Program-made: the position numbers and the translations under genes
Assembly (NCBI RefSeq): GCF_024708915.1
Contig: NZ_JANJXQ010000014.1
Location: 1 to 15,018, forward strand
Origin: Thiobacillus sp.
Lineage (GTDB): Bacteria > Pseudomonadota > Gammaproteobacteria > Burkholderiales > Thiobacillaceae
DNA length: 15,018 nt
Direction of reading: 5' to 3'
Notes under the pieces: generated by a model
Databases searched by the model: none
The model's input: the letters and a program-made list of their open reading frames with translations, nothing else
What the model was told of the DNA's origin: nothing
Shown here: one piece after another, positions 1-7,563 of the stretch
Position numbering within the stretch: position 1 is the first letter of the stretch
How the letters are laid out: the number at the start of each line of letters is the position of its first letter

Positions 1-354
1 GCGGATGGCCTCCAGAATGCGCAGCGCGCCGAGGGCGTCGGAGTTGGCGGTGTATTCGGGTTCTTCGAAGCTGACGGCGACGTGGCTCTGCGCGGCGAGG
101 TTGTAGATTTCGTCGGGCTGCACCTGCTGGATGATGCGGATGAGGCTGGACGAGTCGGTGAGGTCGCCATGATGCAGGATGAACTTGCGGCCGGTCTCGT
201 GCGGGTCCTGGTATAGGTGGTCGATGCGGTCGGTGTTGAACAGCGAGGTGCGGCGCTTGATGCCGTGAACTTCGTAGCCCTTGCCCAGCAGGAATTCAGC
301 AAGGTAGGCGCCGTCCTGGCCGGTGACGCCGGTGATGAGTGCTTTTTTGGTCAT
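1..354 (-). CDS. gmd: GDP-mannose 4,6-dehydratase, N-terminal part (runs off the window)
   Basis: The first 118 codons are visible; the 3' end lies beyond the left edge. The enzyme converts GDP-mannose to GDP-4-keto-6-deoxymannose, the first step towards GDP-fucose, GDP-rhamnose and related EPS or LPS sugars, in the cytoplasm. The start [20 protein letters not shown] holds the Rossmann GxxGxxG loop (GVTGQDG). It is followed by the GMD-typical stretches [39 protein letters not shown] and [15 protein letters not shown], which separate it from other sugar-nucleotide dehydratases. It begins 49 bp after the epsI stop codon on the same strand, so it probably belongs to the eps transcription unit and supplies a 6-deoxyhexose precursor. 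The family assignment is firm; the sugar finally made is unknown. Confidence 0.95.
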   Translation of the reverse strand, partial: MTKKALITGVTGQDGAYLAEFLLGKGYEVHGIKRRTSLFNTDRIDHLYQDPHETGRKFILHHGDLTDSSSLIRIIQQVQPDEIYNLAAQSHVAVSFEEPEYTANSDALGALRILEAIR

Positions 355-403
355 GGTGTTTCCGTTGCAATGAAGCCAGTAGTTGGATAAAGGTGCAGTT
401 CGT

Positions 404-1096
404 TCAGCCGGCCGAACCGGGGTTGCCGATGATGCGTTCGCGGCCGCTCGGCGACATCGCCTTGAGCAGATCGCGGGCGAACGTGTCCTGCGTTTGGTAA
501 GCCTTGGCATCGTCTGCCTGGATGCTCGAAATCCTGAACAGCAAGCCATCCGGGATTTTTCCGGTGAGGCCGTATTTTAATTGCTGGAGCTTCCATTTCA
601 GGCCATTGACGGCAACGGTATCGCCAACGGTTGTCCAATACGTGATCGGTTCGATGCGCCGTCCCTGGGTGGCAATCAGACGTTTGACCGGGATATCGCT
701 GGCCCCGGTCGAAAACGTTCCGGTCGCGTTTTTCAATATCTGGAATCCCTGCGCGGGATAACAGACCTCGGGTTTATGCACCGCCATGTTGTCGCTCTGG
801 TCGCCGCCGTAGGCGATGGACAGCATGATGCGTTCGTTGCGCGCATTGACGTAGGTGCGCGTGAGGGTCTGGTTGTATATCTTGTTGATGAGCGCTTCCT
901 GCTCGGGGTTGGCAATCAACGGAACAATGGTTTGGTCGATTTCCCAGTCGCCGAACTGCTTGGGTATCAGGGTTTCAAGGTCGATCTTGGGGCCGCTGTC
1001 CGCCACCTTAACTGTCGGTTTGAGCGCGAGCGCCATGCCTGCCGCGGCCAGCATGCACAGGCCGACAAACAGGTGTTTGATGCTGATGAGTTTCAT
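404..1096 (-). CDS. epsI: Exosortase-associated protein EpsI
   Basis: The product is 230 residues from the ATG at 1096, which has GGAG six bases upstream. A GTG at 1108 would add four residues but lacks a good ribosome binding site. Residues 8-26 form one hydrophobic N-terminal anchor or signal; the rest is soluble and probably periplasmic. The family signature [12 protein letters not shown] is present near residue 106, within the EpsI domain formerly called DUF3485. EpsI proteins occur next to or fused to exosortases and are thought to assist exosortase-dependent sorting or EPS production; the biochemical role is not established. The gene starts 15 bp after the xrtB stop codon, as expected for an xrtB-epsI pair, and gmd follows. 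Confidence 0.93.
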   Translation of the reverse strand: MKLISIKHLFVGLCMLAAAGMALALKPTVKVADSGPKIDLETLIPKQFGDWEIDQTIVPLIANPEQEALINKIYNQTLTRTYVNARNERIMLSIAYGGDQSDNMAVHKPEVCYPAQGFQILKNATGTFSTGASDIPVKRLIATQGRRIEPITYWTTVGDTVAVNGLKWKLQQLKYGLTGKIPDGLLFRISSIQADDAKAYQTQDTFARDLLKAMSPSGRERIIGNPGSAG

Positions 1097-1111
1097 CCCT
1101 GTCTCCACGAA

Positions 1112-2011
1112 TCAGCCTTGCGCCCGGACACGCGGGCGGTCGGGGAAGATGAAGCCCAATATCCAGTCCAGCACGAACAAAAACAGCAGGCCGATGACGA
1201 ACAGCATGATACCGGCGAAGCCATGCAGGAACCCTTGCCCCGCCTCGTCCCCCAGGTGATACGTCACCAGCACCAGCACCATGACGCGCACGATGTTGGC
1301 GGCAAACGCAATCGGCAGAACCGCCGCCATGATGATGAGATTGCGCGCGACGCTGGTGCGCTGCATCAGGTACAGATACAAGAGGCCCATGGCCGACAGG
1401 CTGAACATCGAGTGCAGTCCGGAGCAGGCGTCGGCCACCAGCAGCTGGTATTGCCCGACGGTGAGCATGACGCCGCTGCGCGCGATGGGATAGCCGGCGG
1501 CATACAGCACCTGTTCGGCGATCACCGAAATGTACTGCTTGAGCGGGCCGGTGGCGGCATCCACCACGAATCCCGGCAGCGGAATCATGAACAACAGGAA
1601 GAACAGCGCGAACCACAGGGCGCGCGCGGCGCGCGTGCCCAGCGTGATAAGCAACGCACCAAGAATGACCGGAATCTGCGAGCCGATTTCAAATAGCAGA
1701 ATATCCTGCGAGCGCCCCAACGCATAAGCCAGCAAGCCGAGGATCAGCAGCGTCCAGCCGGTTGCGACCTCCCTGCGCGTGGGCGCGGCACTGGCATCGC
1801 GCGTGAACACGGCGCGTTGCTGCCAGACCAGATACAGGGCGACCACCAGCACGATGGGGCCGTGGGCATGGTCGTCCGAGTTCCACAGACCGTGCGCGAG
1901 CACCCAGTAAGTCGGCACATACAGCACCAGCAGGCCGAGTACGATCGGCCACCAGGCCTTGAGGGGTTCCAGGACGTCGAGCGCGGAGGCGCGCGGGGCA
2001 AGCGTGTTCAT
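1112..2011 (-). CDS. xrtB: Exosortase B (PEP-CTERM sorting transpeptidase)
   Basis: This is a 299-residue polytopic membrane protein with about eight hydrophobic segments. The exosortase catalytic residues are all visible: Cys196 in VADACSGLHSM, Arg242 in ANIVRVMVLVL and His263 in FLHGFAG. Exosortases recognise the C-terminal PEP motif, membrane helix and basic tail of PEP-CTERM proteins and cleave them, probably attaching the product to surface material. The EpsE-EpsF-EpsG-Xrt-EpsI setting is that of exosortase B (EpsH of Methylobacillus 12S), rather than XrtA, which travels with the PrsK/PrsR and PEP-CTERM/XrtA gene sets. The start lies 4 bp after the epsG stop codon, so translation is probably coupled. 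A candidate substrate is encoded in the same window at 11805-12479. Confidence 0.95.
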   Translation of the reverse strand: MNTLAPRASALDVLEPLKAWWPIVLGLLVLYVPTYWVLAHGLWNSDDHAHGPIVLVVALYLVWQQRAVFTRDASAAPTRREVATGWTLLILGLLAYALGRSQDILLFEIGSQIPVILGALLITLGTRAARALWFALFFLLFMIPLPGFVVDAATGPLKQYISVIAEQVLYAAGYPIARSGVMLTVGQYQLLVADACSGLHSMFSLSAMGLLYLYLMQRTSVARNLIIMAAVLPIAFAANIVRVMVLVLVTYHLGDEAGQGFLHGFAGIMLFVIGLLFLFVLDWILGFIFPDRPRVRAQG

Positions 2012-2015
2012 GCGT

Positions 2016-2903
2016 TCAATCCAGTACGACGGCGCCCACGACCTGCGCGCCGGTGAGGGTGATCTTTTCCTTCAGTTCGGCCAGCGGGTTGATGCGGCTG
2101 ACGTTGCGGCGGGTGGAAATGAGTACGCCGCCGACGCGCGCTGCGACCAGTTGGAAATCCGAGCTGAGCTGCGACGGCGCGGTGTCGATCAGGATGATGT
2201 CGTAGCTGGTTTCCAGCCCGGACAGCAAGGCGCCGAATGCAGGCCGCGCCAGCAGTTCGGCCGGGTTGGGCGGCGGTGAACCGGCCGACAGCACGGACAG
2301 CGTCTGGAACGGTTTGATGGTGTGCACCTGCAGCGAGGGCATGCGCTCGGCCAGGATGTCGGACAGCCCCATGCCGTTGCCCAAGTTGAAGATGTCGTGC
2401 TGGCGCGGCTGCCGCATGTTGGCATCGACCAGCAGCACCTTGCGCCCCATCTGCGCGAACAGCACCGCCAGGTTGGCGGCCAGATAGCTCGCGCCTTCGT
2501 CCGCGCGCGCGCTGCCGACCGCCAGCGTCTTGCGGCCATCCTTGAACCAGCGCAGCAGCAGTTCGGAGCGCACCGAGCGCAGCGCCTCCGCCTCCCTGCT
2601 GTAGGGTGCGGTGGCGGCGGTCAGTTCGGGACTGAGGCTGGCCTCGGCGGCGGGAATGGTGGGGTATTCGAACTGGTGCGACAAGGCCTGCCGGATGTCG
2701 GCCTCGCTGACCAGGCCGAGCTTTTGCGCAGCCTCGCCGAAGCGCAGATTTTCCTTCTGCTGCAATTGAAGCACGCGCTCCATGTCCTGCGGCTTGAGCT
2801 TGCCGGCATCCTGCAGCAGCTTGCCAATATTGGTGTCGGCGCGGATGCTGGTGACCGCCTCGGCAATGCGATCCTGCTCGCTGGTGCTTGTGAGTGAATT
2901 CAT
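2016..2903 (-). CDS. epsG: Chain-length determinant ATPase/kinase-like protein EpsG
   Basis: The product is 295 residues. Residues 26-81 resemble an MshEN-type module (RFGEAAQKLGLVSEADIRQALSHQ, residues 54-76). Residues about 105-290 are a P-loop BY-kinase/MinD-like domain. The Walker A' aspartate is in KVLLVDANMRQP (Asp160) and Walker B is YDIILIDTAP (Asp240). The Walker A region reads GSARADEGAS (130-139), with Ala where the usual GKS/T lysine stands. The protein ends at AVVLD, so the C-terminal tyrosine cluster of Wzc or CapB is missing. The family is thought to partner with EpsF in controlling polymer length. The start ATG has GAGG five bases upstream. Whether it is an active kinase is doubtful from these residues; membership of the EpsG family is well supported by order and domains. 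Confidence 0.92.
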   Translation of the reverse strand: MNSLTSTSEQDRIAEAVTSIRADTNIGKLLQDAGKLKPQDMERVLQLQQKENLRFGEAAQKLGLVSEADIRQALSHQFEYPTIPAAEASLSPELTAATAPYSREAEALRSVRSELLLRWFKDGRKTLAVGSARADEGASYLAANLAVLFAQMGRKVLLVDANMRQPRQHDIFNLGNGMGLSDILAERMPSLQVHTIKPFQTLSVLSAGSPPPNPAELLARPAFGALLSGLETSYDIILIDTAPSQLSSDFQLVAARVGGVLISTRRNVSRINPLAELKEKITLTGAQVVGAVVLD

Positions 2904-3053
2904 ATGAACCTCGACTGATGCGGTGTGGAGTGCGAAATTCGCGGCGAAGGCGCCGCTCCTGCAGTTGGGTGCGCCGTGCTGTCGGTACGCATCGCGCAGC
3001 CTGCGGTTTCCATGCGTTGTGCCCTATTCATTTCAAATTGAAATCAAGCGGCA
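2904..3053 (-). other. epsF-epsG intergenic spacer
   Basis: The 150 bp between the epsF stop and the epsG start are unusually long for this otherwise tight cluster. They contain a REP-like hairpin (2939-2964) and no convincing open frame, promoter or terminator. The hairpin would be part of the eps transcript. Confidence 0.6.
2939..2964 (-). repeat. REP-like palindromic element
   Basis: Read on the minus strand this is TGCAGGAGCGGC followed by GCCTTCGCCGCGA. The 6-bp stem GCGGCG/CGCCGC with a CCTT loop is preceded by GCAGGA. This resembles the GTAGGAGCGGC-type REP units common in Pseudomonas and relatives. Only one copy is seen here, in the epsF-epsG gap, where it may stabilise or divide the transcript. 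Assignment to a REP family rests on form alone. Confidence 0.5.
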
Positions 3054-4442
3054 TCAAGCCATCGCCGGGCGGTTGCGGCGGAACAGCCGGCGCAAGGCTT
3101 CGAGTACACGGCTGTTTTTGGTGACTTCGGCCAGCACCGGAATCTCCAGCCCGGCGGCGATGTCCTGCCCGGAGCGCACGCGCCGATCCAGCAGTTCGAC
3201 CAGGAAGCCGATGCCCACGCCCAGCAGGGTGCCGAGGAACAGCGACAGCAGCACGCTCAGGATCACACGCGGCTTGGACGGCTGGGTGGGCGGGACCGCC
3301 GGATTCAATACGGCAATGTCGGTCTGCGTGGATTGCGCTTCCATGCGGCTCTGGCCGTAGCGCTGCAGGGCGGAATCGTAGATGCGCTGGGCGTTTTCCA
3401 GATCGCGCGCCAGCAGGGTAGCCTCTTCGCGCTGCTGCTTCAGTTCCAGCACTTTGGCCTTTTGCCGCTCGAACGCGCCGGAGAGCTCGCCGAAGCGCTG
3501 GCGGGCGGCGCCCGCGGTGGCGCCGACACCGCGGGTGGCGGTATTGAGTTCGTTGGCGAGCTTGGCCTTGTAGCTGTTCACCTCGGCCTGCAGGCGGATG
3601 AAGTCGGGATGGTTGGCCCCCACCCGATTGGCCAGTTCGGCCAGCTTGCCTTCGCCTTGCGCCACTTGCGCCTTGAGGTTCTGCACCACCGGGTTGTTGA
3701 TGACCTCCGGCAGGCTGGCGCTGTCGCGCGTGCGCGAGCTGGCATCGAACGACGCCGATTGCGCCGCCACCATCTGCCCGGCCAGGTCGGCCATGCGGCG
3801 GGTTTCGACATCGAGCCGCTCCTCGGATTCGACGATGCCTTTTTCACGCTGATAGGCGGTCAGCTTCTGCTGCGCCTGATCGAGATTCTGGCGCAGCTGG
3901 GTGATCTGCTGGTCGAACCAGGCAGCGGTTTGCCTGGCTGGCGCCAGGCGCAGATCAAGGCTGGTTTCGATATAGGACTTGGCAAAAGCGTTGGCCACGA
4001 TCGCGGCAAAGCGCGGGTCCGATCCCGTAAAGCCGATGGAAATGATGCTGGATTCGCGCGAGGGCTCGACGTTCAGCTTCTGCAGCAGCAGATCGCCCAG
4101 CCACTGTTCGATGCTGCCTTCGCCCTGGGTGGCTTCGATAAACTGCTTGCGGGTACCCGGGTTGTCGGTCAGCTTCAGTCCGCTCACCACCTTGTTCGCC
4201 ACCTGGCTGCTTTTAATGACGTCGATCTGCGTGGCCATGTAGCCGGGGAACATCTGCGACGGCAGCAGCTGGCCGGTGAACGGATCCTTGCTTTTGGAAT
4301 CGATGATCAGCGTGGTGGTCGCCGTGTATTCCTTGGGCAGCAAAAGGCTCACTGCGGCAGTGACTGCAACGGTGAGCAGCAGCACGCCGAGGATGATCCA
4401 CTTACGCGCGTTGAGGATCAGCAGGAATTGAGTAAAGTTCAT
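3054..4442 (-). CDS. epsF: Chain-length determinant protein EpsF (Wzz-like)
   Basis: The product is 462 residues from the ATG at 4442 (MNFTQFLLIL), with AAGGGA seven bases upstream; the frame stays open further upstream but only as a shadow of epsE. It has the Wzz/polysaccharide co-polymerase layout. A first membrane helix lies at about residues 17-36, followed by a long periplasmic region. That region includes heptad-rich coiled-coil stretches (QITQLRQNLDQAQQKLTAYQ; FERQKAKVLELKQQREEATL). A proline-rich NPAVPPTQPSKP precedes a second helix at about 393-419, and a basic cytoplasmic tail ends in RRLFRRNRPAMA. Such proteins set polymer chain length in the inner membrane with a cytoplasmic ATPase partner, here EpsG downstream. 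It lies 11 bp after epsE. Confidence 0.95.
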   Translation of the reverse strand: MNFTQFLLILNARKWIILGVLLLTVAVTAAVSLLLPKEYTATTTLIIDSKSKDPFTGQLLPSQMFPGYMATQIDVIKSSQVANKVVSGLKLTDNPGTRKQFIEATQGEGSIEQWLGDLLLQKLNVEPSRESSIISIGFTGSDPRFAAIVANAFAKSYIETSLDLRLAPARQTAAWFDQQITQLRQNLDQAQQKLTAYQREKGIVESEERLDVETRRMADLAGQMVAAQSASFDASSRTRDSASLPEVINNPVVQNLKAQVAQGEGKLAELANRVGANHPDFIRLQAEVNSYKAKLANELNTATRGVGATAGAARQRFGELSGAFERQKAKVLELKQQREEATLLARDLENAQRIYDSALQRYGQSRMEAQSTQTDIAVLNPAVPPTQPSKPRVILSVLLSLFLGTLLGVGIGFLVELLDRRVRSGQDIAAGLEIPVLAEVTKNSRVLEALRRLFRRNRPAMA

Positions 4443-4453
4443 GGTGGCGTCCC

Positions 4454-5248
4454 TTAGAACAGGCTTTCCTTGACGTAGATCACGTCGTCTTTCTTTACCG
4501 GATCGGCCAGCTGGGTATCCAGCTGCAGCATCGCCCCGCTGGCGTCGCGGCGCAGGATCCTGATGCCCTTCTGGGTGCCGCGCTGGGTCACCCCGCCGCC
4601 CATCGACAAGGCCTGCACCACGCTCATGTTCTGCTCCAGCCGGAAGGCGCCGGGGCGCTGCACTTCGCCGTAGATGTAGAACATCGGCTGGCGCGCCACG
4701 TTGACGATGTCGCCGTCCTGCACCAGTTCGTTGCTGGCTTCGCCGCCCGGCCTGAACAGTGCAATGACGTCGATGTCGTGGTATTCGGGCTTGCCGTCGC
4801 GGGTGCGCACCAGGGTGACGGTATCCGAGCCGTCGATAATGATGCCGCCGGCCAGCGCCAGCGCATCGGAGATGCGGCTGATTTTTTCCAGCGTGTACTT
4901 GCCGGGCCGGTTGACCCGCCCCAGCACCGAGATCTGCTGGCTGCGGTATTGCACCACGTTGAGGGTGACAAAGGGTTCGAGGATGAAGCCGCCCTTGCTG
5001 AGGCGCTGCGCGATCTCGGTTTCGCCCCGCGCGGGGGTGATGCCGGCCAGCCTGACGTCGCCGATCAACGGGAAGGTGATGCCGCCGTTTTCGCCCACGC
5101 GCGCCTCGGTGGTGAGGTCGGGCTGCCCGTACACCGTGATGCGCAGCACATCGCCGGTGCCCATGCGGTAATCGTTGTCCGCGCTCCATGCAGGCGCAGC
5201 CGGCAGCAACGCACACAACATCAAAACACTACGCCACCATCTCCTCAT
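4454..5248 (-). CDS. epsE: Polysaccharide export protein EpsE (Wza-like)
   Basis: The product is 264 residues, with GGAG seven bases before the ATG. An N-terminal signal sequence ends near AWSA (residue 23). The mature protein begins with the Poly_export domain (YRMGTGDVLRITVYGQPDLT, about residues 27-105). Two SLBB-like segments follow: ISVLGRVNRPGKYTLE, and FYIYGEVQRPGAFRLEQ near residue 190. There is no lipobox cysteine and no long C-terminal helix, so it differs from Escherichia Wza and may need another outer-membrane partner, with EpsL as a candidate. It forms or lines the periplasmic/outer-membrane exit for the EPS. It is the first gene after a sigma-54 promoter and a structured leader, and heads the run epsE-epsF-epsG-xrtB-epsI. 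Confidence 0.95.
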   Translation of the reverse strand: MRRWWRSVLMLCALLPAAPAWSADNDYRMGTGDVLRITVYGQPDLTTEARVGENGGITFPLIGDVRLAGITPARGETEIAQRLSKGGFILEPFVTLNVVQYRSQQISVLGRVNRPGKYTLEKISRISDALALAGGIIIDGSDTVTLVRTRDGKPEYHDIDVIALFRPGGEASNELVQDGDIVNVARQPMFYIYGEVQRPGAFRLEQNMSVVQALSMGGGVTQRGTQKGIRILRRDASGAMLQLDTQLADPVKKDDVIYVKESLF

Positions 5249-5458
5249 TGCTTCTCTCCAATCGGCGGCAGCTACACAGGCTGTCCGCTCTTCTGTTCGA
5301 ATTATTTACGTGCAAGCAACCCGGTGGGCCGATTGCCTTTCGCTTCCGCCGCGGCCGGCCTGTCCACCGGTTGCTTCAAACATGTGGCGTGCAACCGGCC
5401 GGCATCGGGTGGCGGACATTCTATCCCTGTCCATGGTCAAAACCACCCACCTTCGCGT
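5249..5458 (-). promoter_or_regulatory. Structured 5' leader of epsE with alternative hairpins
   Basis: If transcription starts about 12 nt after the -12 element, epsE has a leader near 210 nt. Near its 5' end GGGTGG/CCACCC (5443-5448 with 5407-5412) encloses a second stem, GGACA/TGTCC (5428-5432 with 5414-5418). Further on, the RNA segment from 5367-5374 (GCAACCGG) can pair either with the earlier copy at 5391-5398 or with the later segment at 5317-5324. The later pairing extends to 13 bp with a one-base bulge (5364-5376 with 5314-5327). The two pairings exclude each other. I see no U-run typical of an intrinsic terminator after either stem, and no riboswitch class I recognise. Confidence 0.45.
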
Positions 5459-5469
5459 CAACCAAGTCA

Positions 5470-5484
5470 GCAAAACCTGTGCCC
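5470..5484 (-). promoter_or_regulatory. Sigma-54 (-24/-12) promoter for the epsE operon
   Basis: The minus strand reads GGGCAC-AGGTT-TTGC followed by T. This matches the RpoN consensus TGGCAC-N5-TTGC except for the first base, with the invariant GG and GC exactly 10 bases apart. It lies in the only large gap of the eps cluster, 222 bp upstream of epsE. A dyad CCCGCT-N8-AGCGGG lies about 41-60 bp upstream of the -24 element (5525-5544), where an enhancer-binding protein could sit; it could equally be a weak hairpin after epsL. Confidence 0.7.
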
Positions 5485-5596
5485 ATCGGCCATTGCCGTG
5501 CGGCCACCACGACAAATTCCGCGACCCGCTACCCAGAGAGCGGGCCTCCTGCCTGCGGTTGCGCACCCTCGCCGGAACGGCAGACCAATCGGCCCC
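5485..5596. other. Spacer between epsL and the eps promoter
   Basis: This stretch joins the epsL stop to the -24 element. It holds the dyad at 5525-5544 and no gene. No T-run follows the dyad on the minus strand, so a standard terminator for epsL is not visible. Confidence 0.5.
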
Positions 5597-6778
5597 TTAA
5601 AAATCGGCCCGCACACTCACAAACACCGAACGAAACGTGTAATCGTTGACAGCCATGTTGGAATCCCGCCGCCCGGCCTGCACCCCGACATCAATGGTGG
5701 CCATGCGCACCGGCGCATAGCTGAGCGACAGCGAGCCGCTCAGGGTGTCTTCGTCGCGCTGCACGAGCCCGGGAATCACCACGCCAGTGTCGCCCTCGAA
5801 ATTGCGGTTCTCGAAACTGCCGCTGGCGCGCAGCGTGACCCTGGAAGTAAGCAGCCAGGCCGCGCCCAGGCTAGTGCCGGTGTTCAACTGGTAGCTGGCG
5901 TTGAGGTCGTCCGAGTTCGCGATCTCGCGATAGGCTGCCCAGGTCAGCATGGTCTTGCCAGTGGGGAAATAATCCGCCGACAGGCGCCCCGTCACCCCCG
6001 AAAAATCGCGTTGGGACTGGGTGTCGTTCTCGCGCTGGGTATAACCGATTCTTCCGCGCGCCGTCAGCTTGCCGGTAAGGTTCCAGTCGCCCAGCAGGTT
6101 GTATTCGGTCTGCGTGTAGAAGCGGTCAAGAAAGACCATTGGCCGGTTGGGATATTCGCCATCCACCTGCCGCAGCTGACCGCGCAGCTTGCTGCCCTTG
6201 GGCGTAGTGTGGCCCAGCGTGGCCGACACGCTGGTGTCTTCGTAATCCAGCGGCGCCCGCAGCACCGTGCTGTTGGTCGAGGTGACTGCGGCCGCGCCCA
6301 GCCCCACATGCCAGCGTGGATGAAACTGCCAGTCGGCATTGGCAAACCTGTTTTCGCGGGTGACCGTATTGTTGACCGGCAAGCCCAGCTGATCGCTGAG
6401 GCTGCTCTGGGTAGTGCTTTCGGTTGCGCCCACCAGCCCCGACCAGCGGTTGCCCAGCCGCCAGTTCCATTTCAGCTGGTAGTCGGAGCCGTCGTAGTCC
6501 AGATGGGAATAGCGGGAAAACCGCACCAGATTCTTGCTGGCGCTGGCGATGACGCGCTGGCGTCCGATCTGCCAGTCGATGTTCAGCCCGGCGCTCAACA
6601 CGCCGTACTGGTCCGACAGCTTCGGCACCAGATTTTTTTCGCTTGCGGCCAGGCGGTACAGGTTGCTGTCGTAATAGCGTGTGTAGGAAACGAAGGGCTG
6701 AAAGGTGTCGCCTTCCTTCGCTGCTGCGGGCAGGGCCAGTAACGCGCCCAGCGCCACGCACGACAGCCGGGCTTTCAC
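5597..6778 (-). CDS. epsL: EpsL, outer-membrane beta-barrel of the EPS export system
   Basis: The product is 393 residues from a GTG at 6778. That GTG overlaps the stop of the upstream protease gene (GTGA), which implies translational coupling. A signal peptide ends near ALPAAA (residue 20). The mature part starts EGDTFQPFVSYTRYYDSNLYRLA and continues as alternating amphipathic strands rich in W, Y, R and G with an even spacing of turns. The last residues are SVRADF, with the terminal Phe typical of outer-membrane barrels. This matches the exosortase-B-associated EpsL family, thought to help EPS cross the outer membrane; function is inferred from the family. An open frame extends upstream through the protease gene, but the signal peptide fixes the start. 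Confidence 0.9.
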   Translation of the reverse strand: MKARLSCVALGALLALPAAAKEGDTFQPFVSYTRYYDSNLYRLAASEKNLVPKLSDQYGVLSAGLNIDWQIGRQRVIASASKNLVRFSRYSHLDYDGSDYQLKWNWRLGNRWSGLVGATESTTQSSLSDQLGLPVNNTVTRENRFANADWQFHPRWHVGLGAAAVTSTNSTVLRAPLDYEDTSVSATLGHTTPKGSKLRGQLRQVDGEYPNRPMVFLDRFYTQTEYNLLGDWNLTGKLTARGRIGYTQRENDTQSQRDFSGVTGRLSADYFPTGKTMLTWAAYREIANSDDLNASYQLNTGTSLGAAWLLTSRVTLRASGSFENRNFEGDTGVVIPGLVQRDEDTLSGSLSLSYAPVRMATIDVGVQAGRRDSNMAVNDYTFRSVFVSVRADF

Positions 6779-7440
6779 CAGAAGCTCCACTGGCCGGTGG
6801 TCACCACATAGGCGCCGAGCAGGCCGTTGGTGACGGCGTGCGCGACGATGGGCGCCCACAGGTTGCGGGTGCGGATATACAGCCAGCCGTAGGCCAGGCC
6901 GGCTATTAGACCGGCCAGCCACTGCAGGTGTTCGACGGCGAACAGCGCGCTGGCGATGAGCAGCGCCTTGAGGCCGATCTGCGCCGGATCGAGCGCCAGA
7001 AAGTCGGACTGCTGCACCCAGCGCTGCAGGAACGAGCGCCAGAACAGCTCTTCCATCACCGGCACCACCAGCGCGGCGCCGGCGATGCGGAACGCCACCA
7101 GCAGCCAGTCGATACGGCCGGCCGCATCGGTGGGATCGTAGCCTTCGCCAGCTTCGCCCATCAGCATCCAGCCGGCGTCGAGATTGACCCACAGCACCAG
7201 CACCACGACGCCCACCGCCAGCGACAGCAGCAGGTGCTTCAGCGGCAGGCCATACGATTTGAGCTCGCTGTAATGCCGCCACAGCACCGCCAGCGCCAAC
7301 GCCACCAGCCCCGCCTTCAGCGGATACAGCCAGCGCACGTCGAAGCCGGGCGCCCAGCCGGGCAGCAGACCTTCCAGCGCGAGCAACGCGATATACAGCC
7401 CGAACGGCAGGCTGCGGACGAAGATGGGGGACGTCAGCAC
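6775..7440 (-). CDS. CAAX/CPBP-type intramembrane protease associated with the exosortase locus
   Basis: The product is 221 residues from a GTG at 7440; no clear Shine-Dalgarno is seen and the frame is closed upstream, so the start is uncertain by a few codons. There are about seven hydrophobic segments. The CPBP catalytic signature is complete: EE130-131 and Arg135 in VMEELFWRSFLQRW, FAVEH (167-171, His171), and His201 in VAHAVTN. It fits the CAAX-prenyl-protease-related family found with exosortase genes. In bacteria such enzymes are site-specific membrane endopeptidases or act in protein maturation; no prenylation is implied. It ends overlapping epsL by 4 bp and starts just after a heptad-repeat element that separates it from epsD. 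Confidence 0.88.
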   Translation of the reverse strand: MLTSPIFVRSLPFGLYIALLALEGLLPGWAPGFDVRWLYPLKAGLVALALAVLWRHYSELKSYGLPLKHLLLSLAVGVVVLVLWVNLDAGWMLMGEAGEGYDPTDAAGRIDWLLVAFRIAGAALVVPVMEELFWRSFLQRWVQQSDFLALDPAQIGLKALLIASALFAVEHLQWLAGLIAGLAYGWLYIRTRNLWAPIVAHAVTNGLLGAYVVTTGQWSFW

Positions 7441-7454
7441 GGACGCGAGACCGG

Positions 7455-7559
7455 TGAGTTACAAGTTGCAAGTTACAAGTTGCAAGAGCCTGCGAAAGCG
7501 CGCGACACGCCGCCCGCCAGCTGTCGTCTTGAACCTTGTAACTTGTCCCTTGTACCTGC
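7455..7559. repeat. Inverted array of 7-bp CAAGNNN repeats, copy 1
   Basis: The left arm has CAAG at 7462, 7469, 7476 and 7483 (units CAAGTTG, CAAGTTA, CAAGTTG, CAAGAGC), preceded by a degenerate unit at 7455. The right arm has CTTG at 7528, 7535, 7542 and 7549, again exactly 7 bp apart. The arms face each other across about 35 bp and can pair as a long imperfect hairpin. The array starts 12 bp after the epsD stop codon on its strand. Two related arrays occur at 13303-13373 and 14748-14830. Confidence 0.85.
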
Positions 7560-7563
7560 TTTT

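Noticed and set aside
3054..5216. A single 720-residue reading frame covering epsF and part of epsE
   Set aside because: Upstream of 4442 it is an out-of-frame shadow of epsE; EpsF starts cleanly at 4442 with its own ribosome binding site and first membrane helix.
5525..5544. Terminator after epsL
   Set aside because: The CCCGCT/AGCGGG dyad is not followed by a T-run on the minus strand.
5597..7471. A 624-residue version of EpsL
   Set aside because: The extra N-terminal part is an arginine-rich shadow of the protease gene; the signal peptide begins at the GTG at 6778.
7455..7559. CRISPR array or insertion sequence at the CAAGNNN repeats
   Set aside because: Units are 7 bp without spacers and face each other; no transposase gene, target duplication or cas gene is present.
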